Below are positions 8,822 to 17,439 of a DNA stretch of 43,652 nt, in pieces. Source of the stretch: CAJGCS01 sp045589955 (GTDB taxonomy: Bacteria; Bacillota_I; Bacilli_A; ML615J-28; CAG-313); NCBI GenBank assembly GCA_045589955.1, contig JAZNQD010000062.1:1-43652 (forward strand), given 5' to 3'. The translations under genes were made by a program, and so were the position numbers. The notes under the pieces are model-generated. The model saw only the letters and a list, made by a program, of their open reading frames with translations, searched no databases and was not told the origin of the DNA. Position 1 is the first letter of the stretch; the number at the start of each line of letters is the position of its first letter.

Positions 8822-9877
8822 ATGATGCCTAAACGTTTTAAAACAAACCCATATATACGTTACAGTAATGTATATGAAGATATTTTTAGTTTATTAAGCG
8901 TTGCAAAAGGTAATATCTATTTATCAGTTGCCTCTGGCTTTGATAACACTCTTGCTTTATTAATAAATAATCCCCAAAAGATAGTTGCTTTCGATTATAA
9001 TATTGCCCAAATCTATCTTGCCCAACTTAAGATGTGTGCTTTTAAAACCCTTTCTTATAAAGAATTGCTTTTATTTATGGGAATCAATAGCACCAAAAAA
9101 GAAAGATTATTTTATTACAATAAATTAATCCCTTATCTAGAAGAAGAGGTAAAAGATTACTTCAATAATAATATTGAATATATTAAAATCGGCTTAGTAA
9201 ATGGTGGCCGTTTTGAATACTATTTACAAAAGTTCAAAAAGTATGTTTTACCTTGTGCAAACAAAAAAAGAACAACAAAAAAGTTTATGAACGCAAAAAC
9301 ACTTGAAGAACAACGTGAAGTATATGAAGTTTTCAATAATAAGCGCTTCAAAAAACTTTTCTCAATTTTCTTCAGTGAAAAAATGATGGCAAGATTAGGA
9401 AGAGAAAAAGCCTATTTTAAATATGTTCAAAATGATTTACCAACTCTTCTAAAAGAAAGAGTTGATTTAGGTTTCAACAATGTCTTAAATATTGAAAACC
9501 CCTATATGCAATATGTAGTATTAGGCGCTTTCCATACTTTACCTGAATATTTAAAAGAAGAAAACTATGAATTAATTAAAAATAATCTACATAAGATTGA
9601 ACTAATCTACGCTGACTTCAAAGATGTTATAACTAAATATCAATATGACTTTTTAAACCTTTCGGATATTTTTGAATATATGAGTGAAGATGAAACATTG
9701 AAACTGGAAAACATTATCGCAAATCAAACTACTCAAGGGGCAAAAATCGTCTTTTGGAATATGATGGTTCCAAGAAAATTTTATACAAATTCATTTAAAC
9801 AAATAGAAAGTAGTGAAGCTTTTAAAAAAGAACGACCGTTCTTTTATCAAAAACTTTACTGGTATGAAAGAGTATGA
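8822..9877 (+). CDS. BtaA-like (DUF3419) S-adenosylmethionine:3-amino-3-carboxypropyl transferase
   Basis: This 351-residue protein matches the DUF3419/BtaA pattern. Known members use S-adenosylmethionine as donor of a 3-amino-3-carboxypropyl group, attached in BtaA to the hydroxyl of diacylglycerol (betaine-lipid synthesis). Visible landmarks are YSNVYEDI (residues 14-21), the cofactor loop SVASGFDN (35-42) with acidic FDYN (57-60), DLPTLL...VDLGFNNV in the middle, and LNLSDIFEYM near 278. It ends RPFFYQKLYWYERV. AAAGGAG at 8811-8817 supports ATG 8822 or the adjacent 8825. No BtaB-like N-methyltransferase is in the operon, so the product is probably not the trimethylated lipid DGTS. The 3' end overlaps the ligase gene by 4 bases (ATGA), so the two are translationally coupled. 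Confidence 0.82.
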   Translation: MMPKRFKTNPYIRYSNVYEDIFSLLSVAKGNIYLSVASGFDNTLALLINNPQKIVAFDYNIAQIYLAQLKMCAFKTLSYKELLLFMGINSTKKERLFYYNKLIPYLEEEVKDYFNNNIEYIKIGLVNGGRFEYYLQKFKKYVLPCANKKRTTKKFMNAKTLEEQREVYEVFNNKRFKKLFSIFFSEKMMARLGREKAYFKYVQNDLPTLLKERVDLGFNNVLNIENPYMQYVVLGAFHTLPEYLKEENYELIKNNLHKIELIYADFKDVITKYQYDFLNLSDIFEYMSEDETLKLENIIANQTTQGAKIVFWNMMVPRKFYTNSFKQIESSEAFKKERPFFYQKLYWYERV

Positions 9878-11226
9878 GCCTAATTGATGAATTTTTAAAG
9901 ACAGTTAACAAGCAAAAGGACAGTGTTGCAATAGTATCGAAAAAACATAATAAAACATACCAAGATTTATTTGTTGATGTTAATAAATTAATTACTAAGT
10001 TTGAAAAGTTAAACATTCAAAAAAATAGTAAGATGTTACTACTTCTTAATATGTCCTATGAAATGTATGTTGGCATTTTTGCCTGTTGTTTATATGGACT
10101 TGATGTAGTGATTATTGATAACTTTAAAGATAAAAAACGCGTAAATCAACAACTAACTGATGTAGATGTTGATTATGTATTAACAAACAATATAACATCA
10201 CTTGTAAAAAATATCTTCAAACCGCTTCGAAAAGTTAAAAGTATTAATGTAATAAAAGCATTAAAAGAGATAAAAGAAACTAAAAACTTTGAATACTCAA
10301 CTGATGCAAAATTAATCACATTCACCTCAGGTGGAACAGGCGTGCCAAAACCTGTTCAAAGAAGTCTTGATGATTTAGAAAAACAACTTAATTTAACAAT
10401 TAATGCTTTAGGTAATTTACAAAACGAATACGTTCTTGCAACACTACCAATATATACTCTAGCTTGTTTAATAGAAGGTATAAAGGTATATATACCAAGT
10501 AAAAAAGAAAACTTAAATGATGTTATAAAAAAAGAACAACCTACAGTAATGTTCTCATCAATATCTAAATACCTAACTATTGAGGATGCTCCTTCTTTAA
10601 AAAAAGCATACTTTGGTGGATCAATTCTTTACTATCAAGAAGCCCTAAAAATTCAAAAATGTCTACCAAATGCTAAAGTAACATATATATATGGAGCAAC
10701 TGAAGCTTCGATTATTTCTACCACAACTTTAGATGACTATATTAGATCATTAGAAAACAATGAACTTTGTTTAGGAGACATTTTACCAAATAATCAAATA
10801 ACTATAAATGAAGAGGAAATAATCGTTTCAAAAGGCATTATTACAAATAACTACCTAAATCAAGAAAACAAGGAATTTCATTCTACCAAAGACTTAGGAT
10901 ATGTTAAAGATAATAAAATTTATCTTACCGGACGTAAGATTACAGATCAAATTAAATCAAACTATTTATTAGAAATGCTTGTTAAAAAAGCATTTAGTGA
11001 AATTTTCCCAATTGCAATACTTGTAATTGAAAATCAATATCATATTTACTTAGAGGAATTTGATGCTACAAAAAGAATGGACATAATTGCAATTTTAGAA
11101 AATTACATTCAAAATGGTGTAATACACATTATTAAAAAACTTCCGCTTGATTATCGACATCAAGCAAAAATTGATTATAAAAAACTATTAAAGATTGATA
11201 ATGGTGATAAATATGTACAATATTAA
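9874..11226 (+). CDS. Adenylate-forming (AMP-binding) ligase
   Basis: This 450-residue member of the ANL superfamily activates a carboxylate as acyl-AMP before transfer to CoA, an amine or a carrier. The P-loop-like motif TSGGTGVPKP is near residues 149-158, YIYGATEAS (the aromatic-G-x-T-E motif) near 270, and the hinge region DLGYVKDNKIYLTGRK near 343-358. A Lys in HQAKIDYKKL near the C-terminus sits where the catalytic A10 lysine belongs. It is shorter than acetyl-CoA synthetase (about 650) and nearer to stand-alone acyl or amino-acid activating enzymes. No carrier protein is visible nearby. Its 4-base overlap with the BtaA-like gene suggests that the two act in sequence, for example activating a fatty acid or amino acid to be joined to the aminocarboxypropyl product. 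Confidence 0.88.
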   Translation: MSLIDEFLKTVNKQKDSVAIVSKKHNKTYQDLFVDVNKLITKFEKLNIQKNSKMLLLLNMSYEMYVGIFACCLYGLDVVIIDNFKDKKRVNQQLTDVDVDYVLTNNITSLVKNIFKPLRKVKSINVIKALKEIKETKNFEYSTDAKLITFTSGGTGVPKPVQRSLDDLEKQLNLTINALGNLQNEYVLATLPIYTLACLIEGIKVYIPSKKENLNDVIKKEQPTVMFSSISKYLTIEDAPSLKKAYFGGSILYYQEALKIQKCLPNAKVTYIYGATEASIISTTTLDDYIRSLENNELCLGDILPNNQITINEEEIIVSKGIITNNYLNQENKEFHSTKDLGYVKDNKIYLTGRKITDQIKSNYLLEMLVKKAFSEIFPIAILVIENQYHIYLEEFDATKRMDIIAILENYIQNGVIHIIKKLPLDYRHQAKIDYKKLLKIDNGDKYVQY

Positions 11227-12001
11227 TGATTCAGAAGAATTACTAAGAAAGAATAAACCAAACCTTGTTTTTCCAATTCTTGCAACAGTATTTGCTATTG
11301 CAATAATGATTGCAATAACAGTACTTATGTTTTTAGGAGAAATCAAGTGGTATTTTGCGATTGTTGGTTATCTAATCTTCATAGCTTTTGCCTTTTCTGC
11401 TTGGTTTAATGGATATATTTCTAAGAAAAAGAATACCGCAAAAATAAAAAACTATAATGAAGAAACTAATGTTATTGTCAATTATGTCAAAAGATATAAG
11501 GACAGTGCTGCAGTTAAGCTAACAGTTAATGATCACATTTATGTTGATGCAAAAACTGATGGATATTTTAACCATACTAAAGCCATTTACAACCCAAAGA
11601 CGTATTCATTTGGTGCTCATGAAGCTGATAAAACTTTAATAAGTTTTGGGGTTAGTTTTGCAGGTATTGCAATTGATGCTAAAACTAATAAAGTAATTGG
11701 CGTGCAAGGGGTACTTCCAATATCAATTTGGCTATATAAAAAACTAAAAGCGCCAATTGCTAAAGAGGCAAACCTATATTTAACATATGAAGGCATTTCT
11801 CCTAACCCAAAAGTAATGGTTCAATACATGCATAAAGAAGACTTTTACTATGATAAAAAAACTGGTTGGCTAATGGTTGGTGAAAGAAAAGCAACCCCAC
11901 TAGATGAAGCCTATAAAATTCAAGATAATGTTATTGTTGTAATAAGAGAAAAAGAAATTGTATCCTTATGGATTCAAATTGAACCAGGTATTAAAATTTA
12001 A
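11213..12001 (+). CDS. Membrane protein with two N-terminal transmembrane helices
   Basis: The protein is about 262 residues. Two hydrophobic helices (roughly residues 20-42 and 46-66) precede a soluble domain of about 190 residues containing a repeated K/N-x-V-I-G-V type strand pattern and a GWLMVGERK segment; I do not recognise the family. The start at ATG 11213 is chosen because GGTGA lies 5 bases upstream; in-frame ATG 11201 and TTG 11195 are alternatives that extend the 14-base overlap with the ligase gene. Its location inside the operon suggests a membrane-bound step, scaffold or transport role, but this is inference only. Confidence 0.7.
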   Translation: MYNINDSEELLRKNKPNLVFPILATVFAIAIMIAITVLMFLGEIKWYFAIVGYLIFIAFAFSAWFNGYISKKKNTAKIKNYNEETNVIVNYVKRYKDSAAVKLTVNDHIYVDAKTDGYFNHTKAIYNPKTYSFGAHEADKTLISFGVSFAGIAIDAKTNKVIGVQGVLPISIWLYKKLKAPIAKEANLYLTYEGISPNPKVMVQYMHKEDFYYDKKTGWLMVGERKATPLDEAYKIQDNVIVVIREKEIVSLWIQIEPGIKI

Positions 12002-12002
12002 T

Positions 12003-12587
12003 ATGGATAACGAAACTAAAAACCTATTAGACCAAATAAAAGCATATCAACCTTTTAACGAACAAGAAGAAAAAGATAAAGACTTGTTTATTAAATGGTT
12101 AGAAAGTGGAGTTGATGTATTTGAAAGAACAAATGAAACTGCCCACTTTACCGCAACTTCTTGGATTGTAAATAAGGAAAGAACAAAAGTATTAATGGCT
12201 TATCATAACCTTTTTAAAACCTTTGCTTGGCTAGGTGGCCATGCGGATGGAGAAAAAGATATGCTAAAAGTCGCAATTAAAGAAATGCAAGAAGAAAGTG
12301 GAATAAAAAATTACAAAATTCTAAGTAGTGACATCTTTACTTTAGAAATGCTTTGTGTAAGAGGACACGAGAAAAATGGAAAATATGTTCCAACTCATCT
12401 ACATTTAAATGTTACTTATTTATTTGAAGTGGACGAAAATGAACCAATTAGAATTAAAGAAGATGAAAATAGCGCTATTGGTTGGATTGATGTTGATAAA
12501 ATAAAAGAAACATGTAAAAAAGAATCATGGGTGGCCCAAAGAATATATTCTAAAATTACCCAAAAAATAAACAATGGAAATTATTAA
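12003..12587 (+). CDS. Nudix hydrolase
   Basis: This 194-residue protein carries the Nudix pattern GGHADGEKD...KEMQEESG (near residues 78-101), in the GGHADG-type subfamily, which hydrolyses a nucleoside diphosphate linked to another group. The start at 12003, one base after the previous stop, was preferred over an in-frame ATG at 11958 that would lie inside the upstream gene. No convincing ribosome site is seen, so translation may be coupled. It is the last gene before the operon terminator and might clean up a nucleotide by-product (for example AMP or CDP derivatives) of the pathway, but Nudix enzymes are common and this link is weak. Confidence 0.85.
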   Translation: MDNETKNLLDQIKAYQPFNEQEEKDKDLFIKWLESGVDVFERTNETAHFTATSWIVNKERTKVLMAYHNLFKTFAWLGGHADGEKDMLKVAIKEMQEESGIKNYKILSSDIFTLEMLCVRGHEKNGKYVPTHLHLNVTYLFEVDENEPIRIKEDENSAIGWIDVDKIKETCKKESWVAQRIYSKITQKINNGNY

Positions 12588-12615
12588 AACACTAGATTAT
12601 CCATCTAGTGTTTTT
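12586..12615 (+). terminator. Terminator of the eight-gene operon
   Basis: The stem AACACTAGAT / ATCTAGTGTT has a five-base loop, is flanked by an A run and followed by TTTTT, directly at the end of the Nudix gene. Confidence 0.85.
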
Positions 12616-12674
12616 GCTATTTAAAAAACCTAAAATAATAAATTATCTATTTTATAAACATTTTAACGTTTTTT

Positions 12675-12793
12675 TGGTATAATAATATGTTGAGGTAAAG
12701 CCTTAAAAAAGAGTGCCTAAATTATATTAAAGCATTCCTAATTTAAGGTCCTAATATAGAAAAATTTATTTTATTATTAGAATAGGTGATTAT
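12675..12793 (+). promoter_or_regulatory. Extended -10 promoter and possible structured leader of the suf operon
   Basis: TGGTATAAT (12675-12683) is an extended -10; no good -35 is visible. The 110 bases that follow contain CCTTAAA (12701-12707) and CCTAAATTA (12716-12724). Both can pair with the same downstream segment TAATTTAAGG (12739-12748), so two folds exclude each other. No known riboswitch was recognised. The ribosome site AGGTGAT lies just before the sufC ATG. Confidence 0.4.
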
Positions 12794-13609
12794 ATGAGTA
12801 AATTACAAATTATTGATTTACATGTAAGTGTAGAAGGAAAAGAAATTTTAAAAGGTGTTAATTTAGAAATTAACACAAATGAAATGCATGTCATTATGGG
12901 ACCTAATGGAACAGGTAAATCAACTCTTGCATCAACAATCATGGGACATTATAAATACCAAGTAACTCAAGGTCAAATCTTACTTGATGGTGAAGATGTT
13001 CTTGCGATGAGTGTAGATGAAAGAAGCCGTAAAGGTTTATTTTTAGCTATGCAATATCCAAGTGAAATTGTTGGTGTAACAAACTCAGACTTTATTAAAA
13101 CAGCTATGGAAGCTCGTTTACCTGAGGGAGAACATATTTCATTATTTAAATTCATTCGCTCTTTAGATAAAGCAACAAGCGAATTAAAGATGCGTGAAGA
13201 TTTACCACATCGTTATGTTAACGAAGGTTTCTCTGGTGGTGAAAAGAAACGTAATGAAATCTTACAAATGAAAATGTTACAACCTAAAATTGCTATTTTA
13301 GATGAAATTGACTCAGGACTTGACGTTGATGCCTTACGCATTGTTGGTGAAAATATTAATAGTATGAAATCAGAAAACTTCGGTGCTTTAATTATTACTC
13401 ACTACGAAAGATTTGTTGATTATATTAATGTTGACAAAGTACACGTTCTTGCAAAAGGTGTTGTAAAAGCTGATGGTGGGATTGAACTACTTAAGAAGAT
13501 TAACGAAGAAGGCTTCGATTGGTTATTAGAAGATGATGACGATGAAGAAGATACACCAAGAGCAAATATTGTTGGTACATGTGCATTTAACAATAAAAAG
13601 GACTTATAA
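12794..13609 (+). CDS. sufC: SUF Fe-S cluster assembly ATPase SufC
   Basis: SufC is the ABC-type ATPase of the SufBCD scaffold that builds Fe-S clusters. All motifs are present: Walker A GPNGTGKST (residues 36-44), signature FSGGEKKR near 146, Walker B AILDEIDSGLD near 170 and switch His in ITHYERF near 203. Its 271 residues exceed the usual 250 because of an acidic tail (LLEDDDDEEDTP) followed by about 18 residues. It is first in the order C-D-S-U-B typical of Firmicutes and lies 3 bases before sufD. Confidence 0.97.
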   Translation: MSKLQIIDLHVSVEGKEILKGVNLEINTNEMHVIMGPNGTGKSTLASTIMGHYKYQVTQGQILLDGEDVLAMSVDERSRKGLFLAMQYPSEIVGVTNSDFIKTAMEARLPEGEHISLFKFIRSLDKATSELKMREDLPHRYVNEGFSGGEKKRNEILQMKMLQPKIAILDEIDSGLDVDALRIVGENINSMKSENFGALIITHYERFVDYINVDKVHVLAKGVVKADGGIELLKKINEEGFDWLLEDDDDEEDTPRANIVGTCAFNNKKDL

Positions 13610-13612
13610 TTT

Positions 13613-14350
13613 ATGGAAAATGCAATGAATTATCAAACATTAGAAAAAGGCTTAGGCAACCTAATCGTTGATAAAGATGCGCGTTATTTATTAAACAATT
13701 GTAAATTAGACATTATTGTAAAAGAAGATGTCAATTTGGAAATTGTCAATTTTCGTGGTTGTGATGAAGATGATACTTTAAGTATTCGTTTAGAAAAAAA
13801 TGCATCAGTAAAAATCTATAATATTGTTATTACATCAACTGATGTTGTCTTAAAAGAAAACATCTATCTAGAAAAGCCAAATGGAAATTGTGAAATCATA
13901 AGTGTTTTACTTGCAACTGAAGATGCTTCTTTAAATAGCGATATTAATATTTATCACTTAGAGGGAAATACATCAAGCGTATTTGAAAACTATGGTATTG
14001 CTCATGGTAATGCCAAAATGACACTTAATAATAATGCAACTATTAAACAAGGTGCCTCAAAAGCCGTAGTTATGCAAAAGGCAAAAGGTTTAACTTTATC
14101 TAAAAATGCTAAGATTAAAGCCATGCCAAATTTATATATCGACGAATATGATGTAGTAGCTAACCATTCAGCTGCTATTGGATCAATATCAAATGATGAT
14201 TTATTTTATCTAATGAGCAGAGGGTTAACCAAAGAAGGTGCAACTAGCTTAGTTGTTCTTGGGTTTATTAAACCAATCATTGATAAGATATCTGATCAAA
14301 ATTTAAAAGATAAAATCTATCAAGATTTTATTACAAAATTATCAAAATAA
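13613..14350 (+). CDS. sufD: Short SufD-like Fe-S scaffold subunit
   Basis: SufD pairs with SufB in the SufBC2D scaffold. The gene encodes only 245 residues, against about 430 in Bacillus or E. coli. It keeps the beta-helix core and the C-terminal helices (ANHSAAIGSISNDDLFYLMSRGL and the following FIKPII), including the His of NHSA that matches the conserved SufD His. What is missing is the N-terminal helical domain. AAAAGGA 10 bases upstream supports the ATG at 13613; 13625 is an alternative. Position between sufC and sufS supports the assignment over a second SufB. Confidence 0.88.
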   Translation: MENAMNYQTLEKGLGNLIVDKDARYLLNNCKLDIIVKEDVNLEIVNFRGCDEDDTLSIRLEKNASVKIYNIVITSTDVVLKENIYLEKPNGNCEIISVLLATEDASLNSDINIYHLEGNTSSVFENYGIAHGNAKMTLNNNATIKQGASKAVVMQKAKGLTLSKNAKIKAMPNLYIDEYDVVANHSAAIGSISNDDLFYLMSRGLTKEGATSLVVLGFIKPIIDKISDQNLKDKIYQDFITKLSK

Positions 14351-14364
14351 AAAGGAGTGTGAAG

Positions 14365-15576
14365 ATGATGCAAAATATATTAAACCTTAAAAAAGATTTT
14401 CCGGTTTTAGAAAACAACCCTGAATTAATCTATCTTGATAGTTGTGCTTCATCTTTAAAACCAAAAGTAGTTATCGATAAAATCGATGAATACTATAATA
14501 AATACGGTGTAAATGTTAATCGTGGCGTATACTCTCTTAGTTATCATGCAACTACTGAATATGAAGAATCAAGAGATGTTGTTGCTAAATTCATTAATGC
14601 TAAAAGTAAAGAAGTTGTTTTTACGCGTGGAGCTAGCTCTGCTCTTAATTTAGTTGCAACATCGTATGGTCTTGCCAATATTAATGAGGGGGATGAAATC
14701 ATTGTTTCTGAACTTGAACACCACAGTAATGTGTTACCTTGGCAAAATGTTGCAAAGGTAAAAAAAGGTGTATTAAAATATGTTCCCCTTGATTCAGAAG
14801 GAAAAATTACTGTTGATGGCTTTAAAAAAGTATTAACCCCTAAAACAAAGGTTGTTGCCTTAACATACGTTTCTAACGTTATGGGGTATATTACACCAAT
14901 TGAAGAAATCATTCGTTTAGCTCATGAAGTTGGAGCTGTTGTTATTGTTGATGGGGCCCAAGCTGTTCCCCATATGAAAATTGATGTTAAAGCAATCGAT
15001 GCTGATTTCCTAGCTTTCTCGGCCCATAAAATGTTAGGCCCTACTGGACTTGGTGTTTTATATGGTAAATATAAACTACTTCAAGCAATGGATCCAATTG
15101 AATTTGGTGGCGACATGAATGATAATGTTGACTTATTTGAAGCTCATTTCAAAGATGCACCATATAAGTTTGAAACTGGAACTCCACCAATTGCTCAAGT
15201 TATTGCTTTTAAGGAAGCAATTAAATATTTGGAAAATATTGGCTTTGATAAAATCATTGCTCATCAAGACATGTTAACAAAATATATGATGGAGAAAATT
15301 ACGCAAATTGAAGGCGTTAAAGTTTATAATCCTAGTGCAACTACAGGTGTTGTGGCCTTCAATATTCATGATGCTCATCCTCATGATGTATCAACAATGT
15401 TTGATGAAGAACATGTTGCCTTAAGAGCAGGACATCACTGTGCCCAATTAATTACAAAATGGTTAGAAGTACCTGGCACTTTACGTGCTTGTGTATATAT
15501 ATACAATACGTTAGAAGACGTAGATAAATTTATTGAAGCTGTCAAAAAAGCAGCAAAATATTTTGAGGAGTGGTAA
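14365..15576 (+). CDS. sufS: Cysteine desulfurase SufS
   Basis: A pyridoxal-phosphate enzyme that takes sulphur from cysteine as a persulfide and gives alanine. The PLP lysine is in FSAHKMLGPTGLGVLYG near residue 221, and the catalytic persulfide Cys is in RAGHHCAQ near 356. Substrate motifs LDSCASSLKP at the N-terminus and ELEHHSN near 116 are also type II desulfurase features. The ATG at 14365 follows AAAGGAG by 7 bases; a GTG at 14359 is in frame but too close to that site. It ends 2 bases before sufU, the usual sulphur acceptor partner. Confidence 0.97.
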   Translation: MMQNILNLKKDFPVLENNPELIYLDSCASSLKPKVVIDKIDEYYNKYGVNVNRGVYSLSYHATTEYEESRDVVAKFINAKSKEVVFTRGASSALNLVATSYGLANINEGDEIIVSELEHHSNVLPWQNVAKVKKGVLKYVPLDSEGKITVDGFKKVLTPKTKVVALTYVSNVMGYITPIEEIIRLAHEVGAVVIVDGAQAVPHMKIDVKAIDADFLAFSAHKMLGPTGLGVLYGKYKLLQAMDPIEFGGDMNDNVDLFEAHFKDAPYKFETGTPPIAQVIAFKEAIKYLENIGFDKIIAHQDMLTKYMMEKITQIEGVKVYNPSATTGVVAFNIHDAHPHDVSTMFDEEHVALRAGHHCAQLITKWLEVPGTLRACVYIYNTLEDVDKFIEAVKKAAKYFEEW

Positions 15577-15578
15577 TC

Positions 15579-16025
15579 ATGAGTTTAAACTTAAATGACT
15601 TATATGGACAAGTTATTAGAGACCATAAAAAATTCCCTCGTAACAAAGGATTAATCGAAGGATACAAAACATTAAGATTTAAAAACCCATCTTGTGGTGA
15701 TGATATCACTGTTCAAGCAAAACTAGAAAATGGAAAAATAACAGATATTAGACATGATGGCTCTGGATGTGCAATTTGTTGCTCTTCAGCATCCGTAATG
15801 AGTGAAGTATTAATGGGAAAAACAATTGAAGAAGCCAAAGAAATCATCTTAGATTTCTATGAACTAATTAAAGGCAATATGCCAAAAGATGAAGAACGCT
15901 TAGACGAAGCAATTGTTTATGTTAATATTCACAACTACCCTCCACGAGCTAAATGTGCTACTTTATCATGGCGTGCCCTTGATGCACTACTTCATGGTGA
16001 AGAAGGAGAACAAGATGAAGAATAA
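15579..16025 (+). CDS. sufU: SufU zinc-dependent sulfurtransferase
   Basis: SufU (148 residues) binds zinc and accepts sulphur from SufS in Firmicutes. Conserved groups are NPSCGDD (Cys and Asp ligands), SGCAICCSSASVM and a late KCATLSW Cys. The insertion between the second and third conserved cysteines separates SufU from IscU scaffolds. GAGGAG 8 bases before ATG 15579 sets the start. The end overlaps sufB by 11 bases. Confidence 0.95.
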   Translation: MSLNLNDLYGQVIRDHKKFPRNKGLIEGYKTLRFKNPSCGDDITVQAKLENGKITDIRHDGSGCAICCSSASVMSEVLMGKTIEEAKEIILDFYELIKGNMPKDEERLDEAIVYVNIHNYPPRAKCATLSWRALDALLHGEEGEQDEE

Positions 16026-17427
16026 AGAAAATGAAAAAATCGAACAAATAGTCGGCGACTATAAGTATGGCTTTGTAACAGAAACCGAAAGCTATTATGA
16101 TACTGGCCGTGGACTATCAGAAGAAGTAGTAAGAAATATCTCAAAAATGAAGAATGAACCAGAATGGATGTTAGACATTCGTTTAAAAGCCTATCATAAA
16201 TTCATGGAAAAAAAATGGCCCACATTTGGACCAGATGTGAAATTCTTAACTTTTGATGATTATATCTATTACATTAAATCTAGCAAGAAAACAGCTAATG
16301 ACTGGGAAGATGTACCGGCCGAAATCAAGGACACTTTTGATAAGCTTGGTATTAGAGAAGCAGAACAAAAATATTTAGCTGGTGTTACAACCCAATTTGA
16401 ATCAGAAGCTGTTTATCATAACACTATTAAAGAGCTTGAAGATTTAGGCGTTATTTTCTGTGATACGGATACAGGGTTAAAGAAACACCCAGAAATCTTT
16501 AAAGAATACTTTACAAAAGTGGTACCAACATCAGACAATATGTTCGCATCACTTAATACTGCTGTTTGGAGTGGCGGTTCATTTATTTATGTACCAAAAG
16601 GTGTAAAAGTTGAAAAACCACTACAATCATACTTTAGAATTAATACTGAACAAATGGGTCAATTTGAAAGAACATTAATCATTGTTGATGAAGGTGCAAG
16701 TATTCACTATGTTGAAGGATGTACTGCTCCTCAATATTCTAAAGACTCATTACATGCTGCTGTAGTAGAAATATATATCAAAAAGAATGCTAGCTGCCGT
16801 TATTCAACAGTTCAAAACTGGTCTAACAACATTGTTAACCTAGTTACAAAACGTGCCTATGTTGAAGAAGGCGGGCATATGGAATGGATTGACGGTAACA
16901 TTGGTTCAATGGTTAATATGAAATATCCTGCTTGTATTTTAGCAGGAGAAGGTGCCAAAGGAACATGTGTTACAATTGCCTTTGCATCAAGTGGACAATT
17001 CCAAGATACTGGTGCTAAAATGATTCACTTAGCCCCAAATACAACAAGTCAAATTATCTCTAAATCACTTTGTCGTGGTGGAGGTAAAGTAAACTACCGT
17101 GGTACTGTTCGTCATGCTAAGAATGCAACAAATGCAAAATCACATATTGAATGTGACACAATGATTCTTGATGATATCTCTACAAGTGATACAATCCCAA
17201 CAAACATTGTTGAAAATGACTCATCATATATTGAACACGAAGCAACTGTTTCTAAGGTAAATGAAGAACAATTATTCTATTTAATGAGTAGAGGCTTAAC
17301 TGAAGCACAAGCTACAGAAATGATTGTTATGGGTTTCATTGAACCATTTGCCAAAGAATTACCAATGGAATATGCAGTTGAATTAAACCAATTAATTAAA
17401 CTTGAAATGAAAAACTCAATTGGGTAA
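16015..17427 (+). CDS. sufB: SUF Fe-S scaffold subunit SufB
   Basis: SufB is the main scaffold on which the cluster is formed. The 470-residue sequence shows VPKGVKVEKPLQSYFRIN, HYVEGCTAPQYS, an ACILAGEGAKG segment, SKSLCRGGGKVNYRG (the Cys equivalent to the cluster-building Cys of E. coli SufB) and a C-terminal EHEATVSKVNEEQLFYLMSRGL. The start at 16015 has AGAAGGAGA just upstream inside sufU; a much longer frame exists upstream but runs through sufU. Confidence 0.97.
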   Translation: MKNKENEKIEQIVGDYKYGFVTETESYYDTGRGLSEEVVRNISKMKNEPEWMLDIRLKAYHKFMEKKWPTFGPDVKFLTFDDYIYYIKSSKKTANDWEDVPAEIKDTFDKLGIREAEQKYLAGVTTQFESEAVYHNTIKELEDLGVIFCDTDTGLKKHPEIFKEYFTKVVPTSDNMFASLNTAVWSGGSFIYVPKGVKVEKPLQSYFRINTEQMGQFERTLIIVDEGASIHYVEGCTAPQYSKDSLHAAVVEIYIKKNASCRYSTVQNWSNNIVNLVTKRAYVEEGGHMEWIDGNIGSMVNMKYPACILAGEGAKGTCVTIAFASSGQFQDTGAKMIHLAPNTTSQIISKSLCRGGGKVNYRGTVRHAKNATNAKSHIECDTMILDDISTSDTIPTNIVENDSSYIEHEATVSKVNEEQLFYLMSRGLTEAQATEMIVMGFIEPFAKELPMEYAVELNQLIKLEMKNSIG

Positions 17428-17439
17428 GAAGGTGTTAAC

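Noticed and set aside
8822..9877. Complete betaine-lipid (DGTS) pathway
   Set aside because: Only the BtaA-like step is present; no BtaB N-methyltransferase is in the operon.
14544..14912. 122-codon minus-strand frame inside sufS
   Set aside because: It has no ribosome site or known pattern and lies opposite a clear, conserved gene.
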